A DNA stretch of 13,825 nucleotides, from contig CACZIP010000019.1 in assembly GCA_902781245.1 (NCBI GenBank), positions 1 through 13,825 on the forward strand, given 5' to 3'. Below are positions 1 through 6,292 of this stretch, piece by piece. The notes beneath the pieces are model-generated. The model did no database searches. It saw only the letters and a list, made by a program, of their open reading frames with translations, and was not told where the DNA came from. The position numbers were made by a program, and so were the translations under genes. This DNA is from an uncultured Coriobacteriaceae bacterium. Its GTDB lineage: Bacteria > Actinomycetota > Coriobacteriia > Coriobacteriales > Eggerthellaceae. Position 1 is the stretch's first letter. Each line of letters opens with the position of its first letter.

Positions 1-618
1 CATATCATTCAATTCATGAAACCCGGAATGACGGAGCGCGAAGTCCAGTTCGAACTCGACTTTTTCATGCTGCGCCATGGCGCAGATCGTTTGGCGTTCA
101 GTTCGATTGTCGCTTCTGGCGAAAACGGCGCAGATCCTCATGCCATACCCAGCAACAAGCGCCTTGAAGCTGGTCAGTGCGTCGTTCTCGATTTCGGGGC
201 CAAGGTGCGGGGCTATTGCTCCGACATGACGCGCACGGTGTTCCTGGGCGAGCCCGACGGTCGCATGGCCGGTGCGTGGCAAGTGCTGCGCGCTGCCAAC
301 GAAGAGGCGGAACGCGCCATCAAGCCCGGTTTGACAGGCCGCGAGATTCACGAGCTCGCTGAGCGGGTTCTCGAGGAAGGCGGCTTCGGCGGTTGCATGG
401 GCCACGGGTTGGGTCATGGCGTCGGCCTTGATATCCACGAGTTGCCGACGCTCAATATCCGCAACGAGCAGCCGCTTGTTACAGGGAATGTCGTCACGGT
501 CGAGCCGGGCATCTATCTGCCGGGTGAGTTCGGCATGCGCCTCGAGGACTTCGGTGTCGTCACCGACGCAGGATACGATGTGTTCACCCAATCAACGCAC
601 GAGATGGTCGTAATCTAG
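1..618 (+). CDS. pepP: Xaa-Pro aminopeptidase (M24 family), C-terminal part, cut by the window edge
   Basis: The reading frame is open from base 1, so the start lies upstream; about 205 residues remain of a usual 350-370. This is the catalytic pita-bread half of a metallopeptidase that removes N-terminal residues preceding proline in the cytoplasm. Counting from base 1, the five metal ligands are visible: Asp64 (in VLDFG), Asp75 (in CSDMTRT), His139 (in GHGLGHGVG), Glu168 (in VEPGIY) and Glu182 (in RLEDFG); the HELP motif follows His139. All are intact, so the enzyme should be active with two divalent metals, usually manganese. The N-terminal creatinase-like domain is outside the window. It sits directly upstream of efp, as the papA/yqhT gene does in Bacillus, which supports the call over methionine aminopeptidase. 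No convincing terminator follows. Confidence 0.93.
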   Translation, partial: HIIQFMKPGMTEREVQFELDFFMLRHGADRLAFSSIVASGENGADPHAIPSNKRLEAGQCVVLDFGAKVRGYCSDMTRTVFLGEPDGRMAGAWQVLRAANEEAERAIKPGLTGREIHELAERVLEEGGFGGCMGHGLGHGVGLDIHELPTLNIRNEQPLVTGNVVTVEPGIYLPGEFGMRLEDFGVVTDAGYDVFTQSTHEMVVI

Positions 619-686
619 CATGCGTCAAAAGGGGAATAAGCCCTCTGCGACACGTGTAAATCGATCAACTTGGCGGAAGACCTTGT

Positions 687-713
687 GTTATTAAGGGACA
701 GTCCCTTCTTAAC
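687..713. repeat. REP-like imperfect palindrome between the aminopeptidase gene and efp
   Basis: An inner perfect palindrome, AAGGGAC-A-GTCCCTT (693-707), has a single-base centre at 700. After a two-base mismatch the symmetry resumes as GTTA (687-690) and TAAC (710-713). It lies about 40 bases upstream of the efp -10 box. There is no T-run, so it is not a canonical terminator. The odd-length, one-base-centre geometry recurs in other intergenic palindromes of this window, suggesting a dispersed repeat class. Confidence 0.6.
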
Positions 714-749
714 CTAAGCGTTTTTCCTGTCTTATCCATGTTAAACGGG

Positions 750-755
750 TATAAT
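750..755 (+). promoter_or_regulatory. -10 box of the efp promoter
   Basis: A perfect TATAAT lies 45 bases before the efp GTG start. No good -35 hexamer stands 16-18 bases upstream (CTGTCT at 727-732 is the best and is weak). Transcription would begin near 762, giving a leader of about 33 bases. Confidence 0.6.
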
Positions 756-794
756 CAAACGGTTTCAGTGAAGAATCAAAGAGGAGGAACTGCT

Positions 795-1355
795 GTGGCT
801 ATCTCTACCGCCGATTTCAAGAATGGCATGTGCATCGAATATAACGGCAAACTCTGGACTATCGTCGAGTTCCAGCATGTGAAGCCGGGCAAGGGTGGCG
901 CGTTCGTGCGCACCAAGCTTCGCGACGTCAGGACTGGCCGTATCGTCGACAACACGTTCAACGCCGGCACGAAGTTCGACTCAGTCCGTATGGAGACCCG
1001 CAAGATGCAGTACCTCTACAACGACGGTGCCGACTTCAACTTCATGGACAACAACACGTACGAGCAGGAGGCCCTGAGCGCCGATGTCGTGGGCGACGTG
1101 GCTAAATGGCTTAAGGAGAACGACGAAGTCTCGCTGCAGTATGCTGGTGACGAGCTCATCGGCATCGAGCCCATGATGTTCGTCGAGCTTGCCGTTTCCG
1201 AAACCGAGCCTGGCTTCAAGGGTGATACGGTGCAGGGCTCGACCAAGCCTGCTACGCTCGAGACTGGCGCTGTAGTAAACGTTCCCATGTACGTCGAGAT
1301 CGGCGACGTTCTCCAGATCGACACTCGCGACGGCCGTTTCGTGAAGCGCGTGTAA
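795..1355 (+). CDS. efp: Translation elongation factor P
   Basis: EF-P binds stalled ribosomes between the P and E sites and promotes peptide bond formation at polyproline stretches. The protein has 186 residues, the standard length. I chose the GTG at 795 because GAGGAGG (781-787) sits 7 bases ahead and the family N-terminus (AISTADFKNGMCIEYNGKLW) begins there; the in-frame ATG at 738 would add 19 unrelated residues and lies upstream of the -10 box. Three beta-barrel domains are expected: an N-terminal KOW-like domain (about 1-64) and two OB-fold domains. The domain I loop reads HVKPGKGGAF with Lys33 at its tip, the residue that enters the peptidyl transferase centre. No lysine-modifying genes (epmA, epmB, ymfI) are in the window, so its modification state cannot be told. 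It has its own promoter and a terminator at 1381-1407. Confidence 0.97.
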   Translation: MAISTADFKNGMCIEYNGKLWTIVEFQHVKPGKGGAFVRTKLRDVRTGRIVDNTFNAGTKFDSVRMETRKMQYLYNDGADFNFMDNNTYEQEALSADVVGDVAKWLKENDEVSLQYAGDELIGIEPMMFVELAVSETEPGFKGDTVQGSTKPATLETGAVVNVPMYVEIGDVLQIDTRDGRFVKRV

Positions 1356-1380
1356 CATCGCACGTTAGTAATGTTCCTAC

Positions 1381-1407
1381 AGGGCTGCGCAGTTGCGCAG
1401 CCCTTTT
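1381..1407 (+). terminator. Rho-independent terminator of efp
   Basis: An 11-bp perfect stem (AGGGCTGCGCA at 1381-1391 with TGCGCAGCCCT at 1394-1404) closes a two-base loop and runs into TTTT at 1404-1407. It starts 25 bases after the efp stop codon. Confidence 0.9.
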
Positions 1408-1421
1408 GGTTTGTCAGAGGG

Positions 1422-1495
1422 ATGGCACGCTGCTCCCAGGGAACGCTGTGCCGTTTCATGAAACGGCACAGCGTTCCCTGGGAGCAGCGTGCCAT
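1422..1495. repeat. Perfect 74-bp palindrome made of two inverted REP-like hairpins
   Basis: Bases 1422-1458 are the exact reverse complement of 1459-1495: 37-bp arms, no spacer, centre TCA|TGA. Two wobble pairs and one further pair extend it to 1419-1498 in RNA. Each arm is itself an imperfect 29-base hairpin with a one-base centre: 1424-1452 folds GGCAC onto GTGCC around CCC-A-GGG, and 1465-1493 is its inverted copy. The linker between them is GTTTCATGAAAC. This resembles a BIME, a pair of inverted REP elements mobilised by REP-associated tyrosine transposases; that origin is inferred. It lies between the efp terminator and the accC promoter. Confidence 0.92.
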
Positions 1496-1575
1496 TTCGA
1501 TGTGATTGCGAAGATGCTTCTTTGTTGCTTGTGGGTTGTTTCCATCACGAATGATTCCACGTGTCATCTGTTTCC

Positions 1576-1581
1576 TATAAT
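1576..1581 (+). promoter_or_regulatory. -10 box upstream of the accC-like gene
   Basis: A perfect TATAAT lies 40 bases before the ATG at 1622. The -35 region (TGATTC, 1552-1557) is poor. Transcription would start near 1588. Since efp ends in a strong terminator, this is the likely promoter for the accC-yqhY-nusB-xseB-dxs cluster. Confidence 0.55.
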
Positions 1582-1621
1582 GTCACTTTGATTACCAGCT
1601 TGACGTTTCGGAGATCGTGCA

Positions 1622-2926
1622 ATGTTTGACAAGATTCTCATAGCTAATCGTGGCGAGGCGGCCCTTCGCATCATGCGCGCCGCGCGAGAGCTGGGTATCA
1701 AGACCGTTGCGGTTTACTCGATCGAAGATTTCAACACCTATCCGGTGAAATACGCTGATGAAGCTGTCAATATTGGATCGGCGTCTGCAGCGGATAGCTA
1801 TCTGTCCATTTCGAAGATCATCGAAGCTGCTCATTCGACGGGTGCGCAAGCGATACATCCGGGGTATGGTTTCCTCGCTGACAATGCCGATTTTGCACGT
1901 GCATGCGCTGAGAATGACATCGTGTTCATAGGGCCTTCCCCCGATATTATCGAACGCATGGCTGACCGCTCTGCGGCACGCAGCGTCCTGCGTGCGTGCG
2001 GTGTGCCGGTCGTGCCCGGGTCAGAAGGTGTCGTCGAGTCGGCTGAGGATGCGCGTGCTGTTGCGCGCCGCTTGGGCTATCCCGTGATCATCAAGGCTTC
2101 GGCCAGTGATGGCAAGGATGCGGTCATCGTGCGCAGTCCTTCCGATATCGAGCAGCAATACGAAATTGCGCGCGCTGCTGCGGCTGTGGTCTACGGAAGC
2201 GACGATGTCTACGTTGAGAAGCTGATGACGGATACGCGTCGCATAGAGATGCAGGTGCTCGGCGATGGCTTCGGCAACCGTGTTGCGTTGTGCGAGCGAG
2301 ACTGCTCGATTCAGCTCGACCGATGCAAGCTCGTTGCGGAGTCGCCTTCGCCTGCGGTTTCAAGTGATTTGCGACGCGCGATGAGCGTTGCGGCGGTCAA
2401 GGCTCTGCGTGCACTCGAGTACCAGGGAGCTGGCACTGTCGAGTTCTCGCTCGCTTCCGACGGTCATTTCTACTTCACGGGCATGGGGACATGCTTGCCG
2501 GTCGAGCACGCCGCCAACGAGATGGTCACGGGTGTCGACATTGTGAAAGAACAGATCCGCATTGCTGCGGGCGAGCCGATGAGCTGCTGCGACCGCGGTC
2601 GCTTCGAGCCGTTCGGACATGCTATCGAGCTTCGGGTTGACGCGAAAGACCCCGAAGACGGCTTTTCTTCATGTCCTGGAACCATTGCGCGCTTCGAGGC
2701 TCCGCTGGGGCCGGGCGTGCGCGTAGAAACCTGCGCGCGTACGGGTTCCCGCGTATCGCCGCATTACGATTCGCTTGTTGCAAAGCTGGTCGTGCACGGC
2801 CAAGATCGCGCTGAGGCAATTGCGCGTGGGAAGCGGGCGCTTGATGAGTTTGTGATAGAGGGCGTTCCGACCACCATTTCGTTTAATCGCAGAGTTCTCG
2901 ACAATGAGGTATTCTGTGCAGGATAG
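1622..2926 (+). CDS. accC: Degenerate biotin carboxylase homologue (AccC-like), probably catalytically dead
   Basis: AccC uses ATP and bicarbonate to carboxylate biotin on AccB, the first half-reaction of acetyl-CoA carboxylase. The ATG at 1622 is preceded by GGAG (1610-1613). The 434-residue product aligns with E. coli AccC from the first residue (FDKILIANRGEAALRI; AIHPGYGFLADNADFA), but key sites are lost. E. coli numbering first: Lys116 is Arg116; the Gly-rich loop after Lys159 reads SASDGKDA (160-167); His209 is Arg207; Glu241 is Ala239; and the motif IEMNTRIQVEH is TGMGTCLPVEH (286-296), so Glu288, Asn290, Arg292 and Gln294 become Gly287, Gly289, Cys291 and Pro293. Lys159, Glu211, Lys238, Glu276, Glu296 and Arg338 equivalents remain. 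A TAG stop (2924-2926) cuts the usual C-terminus. There is no accB nearby. The frame is otherwise intact over 434 codons, so a non-catalytic role is possible. An ATP-grasp enzyme with new specificity is less likely, because ATP and Mg ligands are also gone. Confidence 0.85.
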   Translation: MFDKILIANRGEAALRIMRAARELGIKTVAVYSIEDFNTYPVKYADEAVNIGSASAADSYLSISKIIEAAHSTGAQAIHPGYGFLADNADFARACAENDIVFIGPSPDIIERMADRSAARSVLRACGVPVVPGSEGVVESAEDARAVARRLGYPVIIKASASDGKDAVIVRSPSDIEQQYEIARAAAAVVYGSDDVYVEKLMTDTRRIEMQVLGDGFGNRVALCERDCSIQLDRCKLVAESPSPAVSSDLRRAMSVAAVKALRALEYQGAGTVEFSLASDGHFYFTGMGTCLPVEHAANEMVTGVDIVKEQIRIAAGEPMSCCDRGRFEPFGHAIELRVDAKDPEDGFSSCPGTIARFEAPLGPGVRVETCARTGSRVSPHYDSLVAKLVVHGQDRAEAIARGKRALDEFVIEGVPTTISFNRRVLDNEVFCAG

Positions 2927-2971
2927 GCTACGACTGAGTTCATTGAAACCCAGATGGGAGAATTACTATGA
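2927..2971 (+). pseudogene. Orphaned 3' end of accC beyond a premature TAG
   Basis: Reading past the TAG at 2924-2926 in the same frame gives ATTEFIETQMGELL and then TGA at 2969-2971. The T..FIE pattern matches the conserved C-terminal end of biotin carboxylases. Reading the TAG as a residue would give 449 residues, the length of E. coli AccC. The TGA overlaps the next gene's ATG as ATGA, a typical operon junction. The TAG is therefore best read as a nonsense mutation. Confidence 0.75.
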
Positions 2972-3318
2972 GCGATTTGAATATCGAGGGCATGACGATA
3001 GCTCCCGGAGTCGTTGAGACGATCATCTCGCTGGCAGCTCGTGATGTCGAAGGAGTAGCGAGCATCGGGCCTGCCACGACCAGCGGCCTCATGGACCTGA
3101 TCGGTGGCGGTAGGCCATCGACCCAGGGTATCGAGGTGACCACCGATGAGAACGACGAGCTGCACGTTTCGATTCGTATGGACGTCAAAAGCGGGAACGT
3201 TCTTCCGGACCTGGCTGCCAACGTGCGACGGGCAGTCGTTGATGCTATTGCCACGCAGGTGGGCGTCAAAGTTGCGGCTGTCGACATCTACATCGACGGC
3301 ATTCAGTTCGAATACTAG
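2968..3318 (+). CDS. yqhY: Asp23/Gls24 family protein (YqhY-like)
   Basis: This is a small cytoplasmic protein of the Asp23/Gls24 family, 116 residues, without signal peptide or membrane segment. The ATG at 2968 has GGGAG (2956-2960) 7 bases upstream. The family pattern is clear: IAPGVVETIISLAARDVEGVAS (about residues 11-32), a glycine-rich turn (GLMDLIGGGRPS), then V.I.MDVKSGNVLPDLAANVRRAV and VDIYIDGIQF at the C-terminus. In Bacillus the gene at this exact place, between accC and nusB, is yqhY, and its loss there selects suppressor mutations in acetyl-CoA carboxylase genes. That functional tie is notable because the adjacent accC here is degenerate. The molecular function is not settled for the family. 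Confidence 0.92.
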   Translation: MSDLNIEGMTIAPGVVETIISLAARDVEGVASIGPATTSGLMDLIGGGRPSTQGIEVTTDENDELHVSIRMDVKSGNVLPDLAANVRRAVVDAIATQVGVKVAAVDIYIDGIQFEY

Positions 3319-3332
3319 TTTCAGGCGGTACC

Positions 3333-3827
3333 ATGGCGCGTCATAAGGTTCACGAGCGTCGGCTCGCGCGCGAGAGCGCGCTTGCCCTGCTCTATTCAAG
3401 CGACATCACCGAACAAGAGGTCTCTCGAATCGTCGAATCAGGGGCTTACCCTTCCGACGATGTCGATTTACCCGAATACGCCGAGGCGCTCATCTTGGGC
3501 GTTGCCGAGCATCGCGAGGATATTGATGCCCAGCTGGAGGCGACTTCGGAGAACTGGGCGCTCGATCGCATGCCGGTCGTCGACCGTGCAATATTGCGGT
3601 TGGCAACGTACGAGATGGTTTACGTCGAAGACGTACCCGTGTCGGTAGCCATCAACGAAGCCGTCGAGCTTGCCAAGGTGTACGGCGGGGAAGACGATTC
3701 GTCTCGCTTCGTCAACGGCGTGCTCGGCCGCATTGCCCGCTCGCTTGAGAATGACGGCGAAACCGACGCGCTTGAGCTTGAAGAGACGCAGTCTTCCGAA
3801 GAGATTCAGGACGAAGTCAATGGCTAA
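3333..3827 (+). CDS. nusB: Transcription antitermination factor NusB
   Basis: NusB pairs with NusE (ribosomal protein S10) on boxA RNA to prevent premature termination in rRNA operons. The ATG at 3333 follows a weak AGGCGG (3323-3328), 14 bases after the yqhY stop. The all-helical core is plain: RRLARESALALLYSSDI (9-25), ENWALDRMPVVDRAILRLA (73-91) and the signature SVAINEAVELAKVYGGEDDS followed by RFVNGVLGRIA (104-136). Residues 138-164 form an acidic tail not present in the roughly 140-residue E. coli protein. Its last 8 bases overlap xseB, so the two are probably translationally coupled. Confidence 0.96.
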   Translation: MARHKVHERRLARESALALLYSSDITEQEVSRIVESGAYPSDDVDLPEYAEALILGVAEHREDIDAQLEATSENWALDRMPVVDRAILRLATYEMVYVEDVPVSVAINEAVELAKVYGGEDDSSRFVNGVLGRIARSLENDGETDALELEETQSSEEIQDEVNG

Positions 3828-4086
3828 CGACCATCTTCAAGATTTCGAGGCCATAAAGATGCGTCTCGAGGAGATCGTGGAAGCTGTCAGTGACGAGAGC
3901 ATTCCGCTCGACGATGCACTCGATTTGTACGAAGAAGCCGTCGAGCTCGGCATGCGCGTAAGCGACGTACTCGAAGACGACATCGTTGTTGATGAAGAGG
4001 CTCTTGAGGGCGAAGATGCGGGCGAGCCGACGCAGGACAGCGAGAGCTCAGACGAGCCTGTGGCATCTCAGGCTGCCAACGAATAA
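3820..4086 (+). CDS. xseB: Exodeoxyribonuclease VII small subunit
   Basis: XseB is the small helical subunit that binds several-fold to XseA to form exonuclease VII, which degrades single-stranded DNA. The ATG at 3820 lies inside the end of nusB (ATGGCTAA overlap) with AGGA at 3808-3811 as ribosome binding site. The product has 88 residues. The family region is residues 8-46 (DFEAIKMRLEEIVEAVSDES followed by IPLDDALDLYEEAVELGMRVS), with the usual IPLDDAL.LYEEAVELG pattern. Residues 48-88 form a strongly acidic, Ser/Glu-rich tail of low complexity. The large subunit gene xseA, which precedes xseB in Bacillus, is not in this window and must be elsewhere for the enzyme to work. Confidence 0.9.
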   Translation: MANDHLQDFEAIKMRLEEIVEAVSDESIPLDDALDLYEEAVELGMRVSDVLEDDIVVDEEALEGEDAGEPTQDSESSDEPVASQAANE

Positions 4087-4114
4087 AAGTCGTCGCCAAG
4101 TAAAGAATCACGTC

Positions 4115-5983
4115 ATGAGTCGAATTCTCGATAGCATAAACTCCCCAGCTGATTTGAAGCTGCTTACCGATGGCGAGCTTGCAATTCTCGCTGATGAAAT
4201 TCGAGCTGAAATCATCTCGACAACCTCGAAGACGGGCGGTCATGTCGCTTCGTCGCTCGGTGCGGTTGAAATCATCTTGGCTGTTCATTCGCTCATCGAT
4301 TCGCCAAAAGACCGTTTCGTGTTCGATGTCGGCCATCAGGCGTATGCCCACAAGATTCTCACCGGTAGGCGCGATGTTTTCAAAACGTTGAGAACTTATG
4401 GTGGCATATCGGGTTTCCCCCGTCCTTCCGAGAGCAAATATGATGTGCATCCATCCGGTCACGCATCCGATTCCCTTTCCATTGCGCTTGGCTTGGCCAA
4501 GGCGCGAGAGCTGCGTGGTTCCGACGAGAAGGTCGTGGCGCTCATCGGGGATGCGTCCCTTGCAGGCGGTATGGCGTTCGAAGCGTTGAACACCATCGGC
4601 CAGTTGCAACTTCCCATCGTCATCATCTTGAACGACAACGAGATGTCCATCTCGCGCAACGTTGGCGCGCTCGTGCGCCATCTTGGCGCGATTCGCTCTT
4701 CGGCAAGCTATCGTCAAGCACGCGACCAGTCTCAGGAGCGGCTCGAGATGAATCCGATCGGTCGCGCGTTCGTTGCGTTCGGCCGCAGTGCGAAGGATTC
4801 GGTCAAGCAGTTTTTCGTGCCTGAGACCATGATGTTCGAGCAGCTGGGCATTTTATGCACACCGCCCATCGACGGGCACAACATCCCCGCTATGAAAGAC
4901 ATCCTGCGCACGGCACTTGACGCCGATGGTCCCGTGCTCATGCATGTGGTGACCAAGAAGGGCGCAGGTTACAAGCCTGCCGAAAAGGATCCGGTGAGCT
5001 TCCATGGCATCGGTGCGTTCAACCCCGAGACTGGGACTTGTCCGAAAAAGGCTCCGTGCGCCCCGTCCTATACCGATGTGTTCGGCAAGGCACTCGTGCG
5101 TGAAGCGCGCGTTGACGAGCATGTGGTGGCCATAACTGCCGCCATGCGCACCGGCACCGGTCTTGTCGAGTTTGCGAACGAGTTTCCCGATCGATTCATC
5201 GACGTGGGCATCGCGGAAGAGAACGCCGTGGGAATGGCTGCTGGCCTTGCATTCGGCGGCCTCAAACCTGTCGTTGCCATTTACTCGACGTTCTTGCAGC
5301 GTGCTTTCGATCAGATGATCATCGACACATCGCTCGCAGACTGCAATGTCGTATTCGCTATCGACCGAGCCGGGTTGGTGGGGGAGGACGGTCCGACGCA
5401 CCACGGTGCATACGATATCGCCTATTGCCGCATGATTCCCGGCATGCGCGTAATCGCCCCATCCGATGAGGCGGAGCTGGTCAATGCGTTGCATACGGCT
5501 CTGCGCATAGGAGGGCCGGTTGCCGTGCGTTATCCGCGCGGATGCGGACGCGGTGTCGCGATTCCCGCAAAGGGGAAGGTCCTGCCCGTCGGAGAATCGA
5601 GCACGCTACGGGAAGGTTCAGACGTTGCCATACTTGCGTTTGGCGGCATGGTTGCGAACGCGCTTGACGCAGCTGAGATGCTTGCAGCCGATGGCATCGA
5701 TGCGCGTGTGGTCGACATGCGCTGGGTCAAACCGCTCGATGAGGCCGCGATCGCTTCAGCTGCTGAAACCCGTCTAGTGGTCACTGTTGAAAATGGCATC
5801 ATTTCAGGAGGCGCTGGCGAAGGCGTGCTCGATGTGTTGTCGCGCATGAAGGTCGCGGTCCCCACGTTGGTGCTGGGCATTGACGACTCGTTCGTTCCTC
5901 ACGGCAAGATCAACCAGCTTTTGGCAGATTTGGGGCTCGACGCCGAAGGCATTGCCGCCTCCATCAAGCAAAGGCTTGAGTAG
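4115..5983 (+). CDS. dxs: 1-deoxy-D-xylulose-5-phosphate synthase
   Basis: DXS condenses pyruvate and glyceraldehyde 3-phosphate with thiamine diphosphate, the first step of the MEP isoprenoid pathway. I start at the ATG at 4115 because the family N-terminus begins there (ILDSINSPADLKLLTDGEL); the frame is open further upstream but only as the shadow of xseB. The ribosome binding site is weak (AGTAAAG). The product has 622 residues, standard length. Visible sites are GGHVASSLGAVE, DVGHQAYAHKILTGRR, the thiamine/Mg motif GDASLAGG...LNDNEMS (Asp146 and Asn175), PIDGHN, and the transketolase-like segment DRAGLVGEDGPTHHGAYDI. The catalytic glutamate is Glu368. The usual AEQHAVT here reads AEENAVG. 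The ispA gene that normally precedes dxs in Bacillus is absent. No terminator is obvious after it. Confidence 0.96.
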   Translation: MSRILDSINSPADLKLLTDGELAILADEIRAEIISTTSKTGGHVASSLGAVEIILAVHSLIDSPKDRFVFDVGHQAYAHKILTGRRDVFKTLRTYGGISGFPRPSESKYDVHPSGHASDSLSIALGLAKARELRGSDEKVVALIGDASLAGGMAFEALNTIGQLQLPIVIILNDNEMSISRNVGALVRHLGAIRSSASYRQARDQSQERLEMNPIGRAFVAFGRSAKDSVKQFFVPETMMFEQLGILCTPPIDGHNIPAMKDILRTALDADGPVLMHVVTKKGAGYKPAEKDPVSFHGIGAFNPETGTCPKKAPCAPSYTDVFGKALVREARVDEHVVAITAAMRTGTGLVEFANEFPDRFIDVGIAEENAVGMAAGLAFGGLKPVVAIYSTFLQRAFDQMIIDTSLADCNVVFAIDRAGLVGEDGPTHHGAYDIAYCRMIPGMRVIAPSDEAELVNALHTALRIGGPVAVRYPRGCGRGVAIPAKGKVLPVGESSTLREGSDVAILAFGGMVANALDAAEMLAADGIDARVVDMRWVKPLDEAAIASAAETRLVVTVENGIISGGAGEGVLDVLSRMKVAVPTLVLGIDDSFVPHGKINQLLADLGLDAEGIAASIKQRLE

Positions 5984-6129
5984 TCGAAGCGGTTTCTGCG
6001 AGAGCGCTGCTGTGAAGCGCCCCATCGCGAAGCTGCACCTTTTCCATTTGAGCACTTCGTATCAAGAACGCTTGCTATGTGCAGAAAACGCGCAGGCGAA
6101 ATAATGCGCGATTCGGCGTGCAAATGGCA

Positions 6130-6138
6130 TGCTATACT
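6130..6138 (+). promoter_or_regulatory. Extended -10 promoter of rpsA
   Basis: TGCTATACT fits the extended -10 form TGnTATAAT with one mismatch (TATACT, 6133-6138). There is no good -35, as is common for extended -10 promoters. Transcription would start near 6145, giving a leader of roughly 148 bases before the TTG start. Confidence 0.6.
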
Positions 6139-6262
6139 GCACAGACTTGCGGAAAAGTCTGCAAGTAAGTAAATATTGGCCCCCGAGACATGTTTGTTAC
6201 GCGGCCGCGTCTGCGAGCTTTCAGCGAAAGCGAACATGGTGAACTAGCGAGCGATCATGTTG

Positions 6263-6291
6263 ACGGGTCCCCGACAACGAAAGGGGTCCGT
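6263..6291 (+). promoter_or_regulatory. Hairpin covering the rpsA ribosome binding site
   Basis: ACGGG (6263-6267) and CCCC (6269-6272), separated by a bulged T, pair with GGGGTCCGT (6283-6291), including one G-T wobble. The 10-base loop is GACAACGAAA. GGGG at 6283-6286 is the core of the Shine-Dalgarno AAAGGGG used by the TTG start at 6293, so the folded form would hide it. Confidence 0.5.
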
Positions 6292-6292
6292 T

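Larger units (their letters stand above)
5984..6292 (+). other. 309-base gene-free region holding the rpsA promoter and structured leader
   Basis: No convincing gene lies here. The first 145 bases after dxs show no clear terminator. From about 6142 the leader can form CAGACTT/AAGTCTG (6142-6148 with 6155-6161) or, exclusively, ACTTGC/GCAAGT (6145-6150 with 6161-6166), since both use 6145-6148. A 12-base palindrome ACGCGGCCGCGT lies at 6199-6210, a hairpin GCTTTC/GAAAGC at 6217-6231, and a hairpin over the ribosome binding site at 6263-6291. Such a leader fits autogenous control of S1, which is known in E. coli; for this organism it is inferred. Confidence 0.5.

Noticed and set aside
619..660. 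Terminator after the aminopeptidase gene (AGGGG...CCCTC)
   Set aside because: The stem is only three to four pairs and is not followed by a T-run.
738..794. ATG at 738 as the efp start
   Set aside because: It lies upstream of the TATAAT at 750-755 and adds 19 residues foreign to EF-P; the GTG at 795 has a strong ribosome binding site.
3986..4114. Extended dxs start inside xseB
   Set aside because: The added residues are the out-of-frame shadow of the acidic xseB tail and bear no likeness to DXS.
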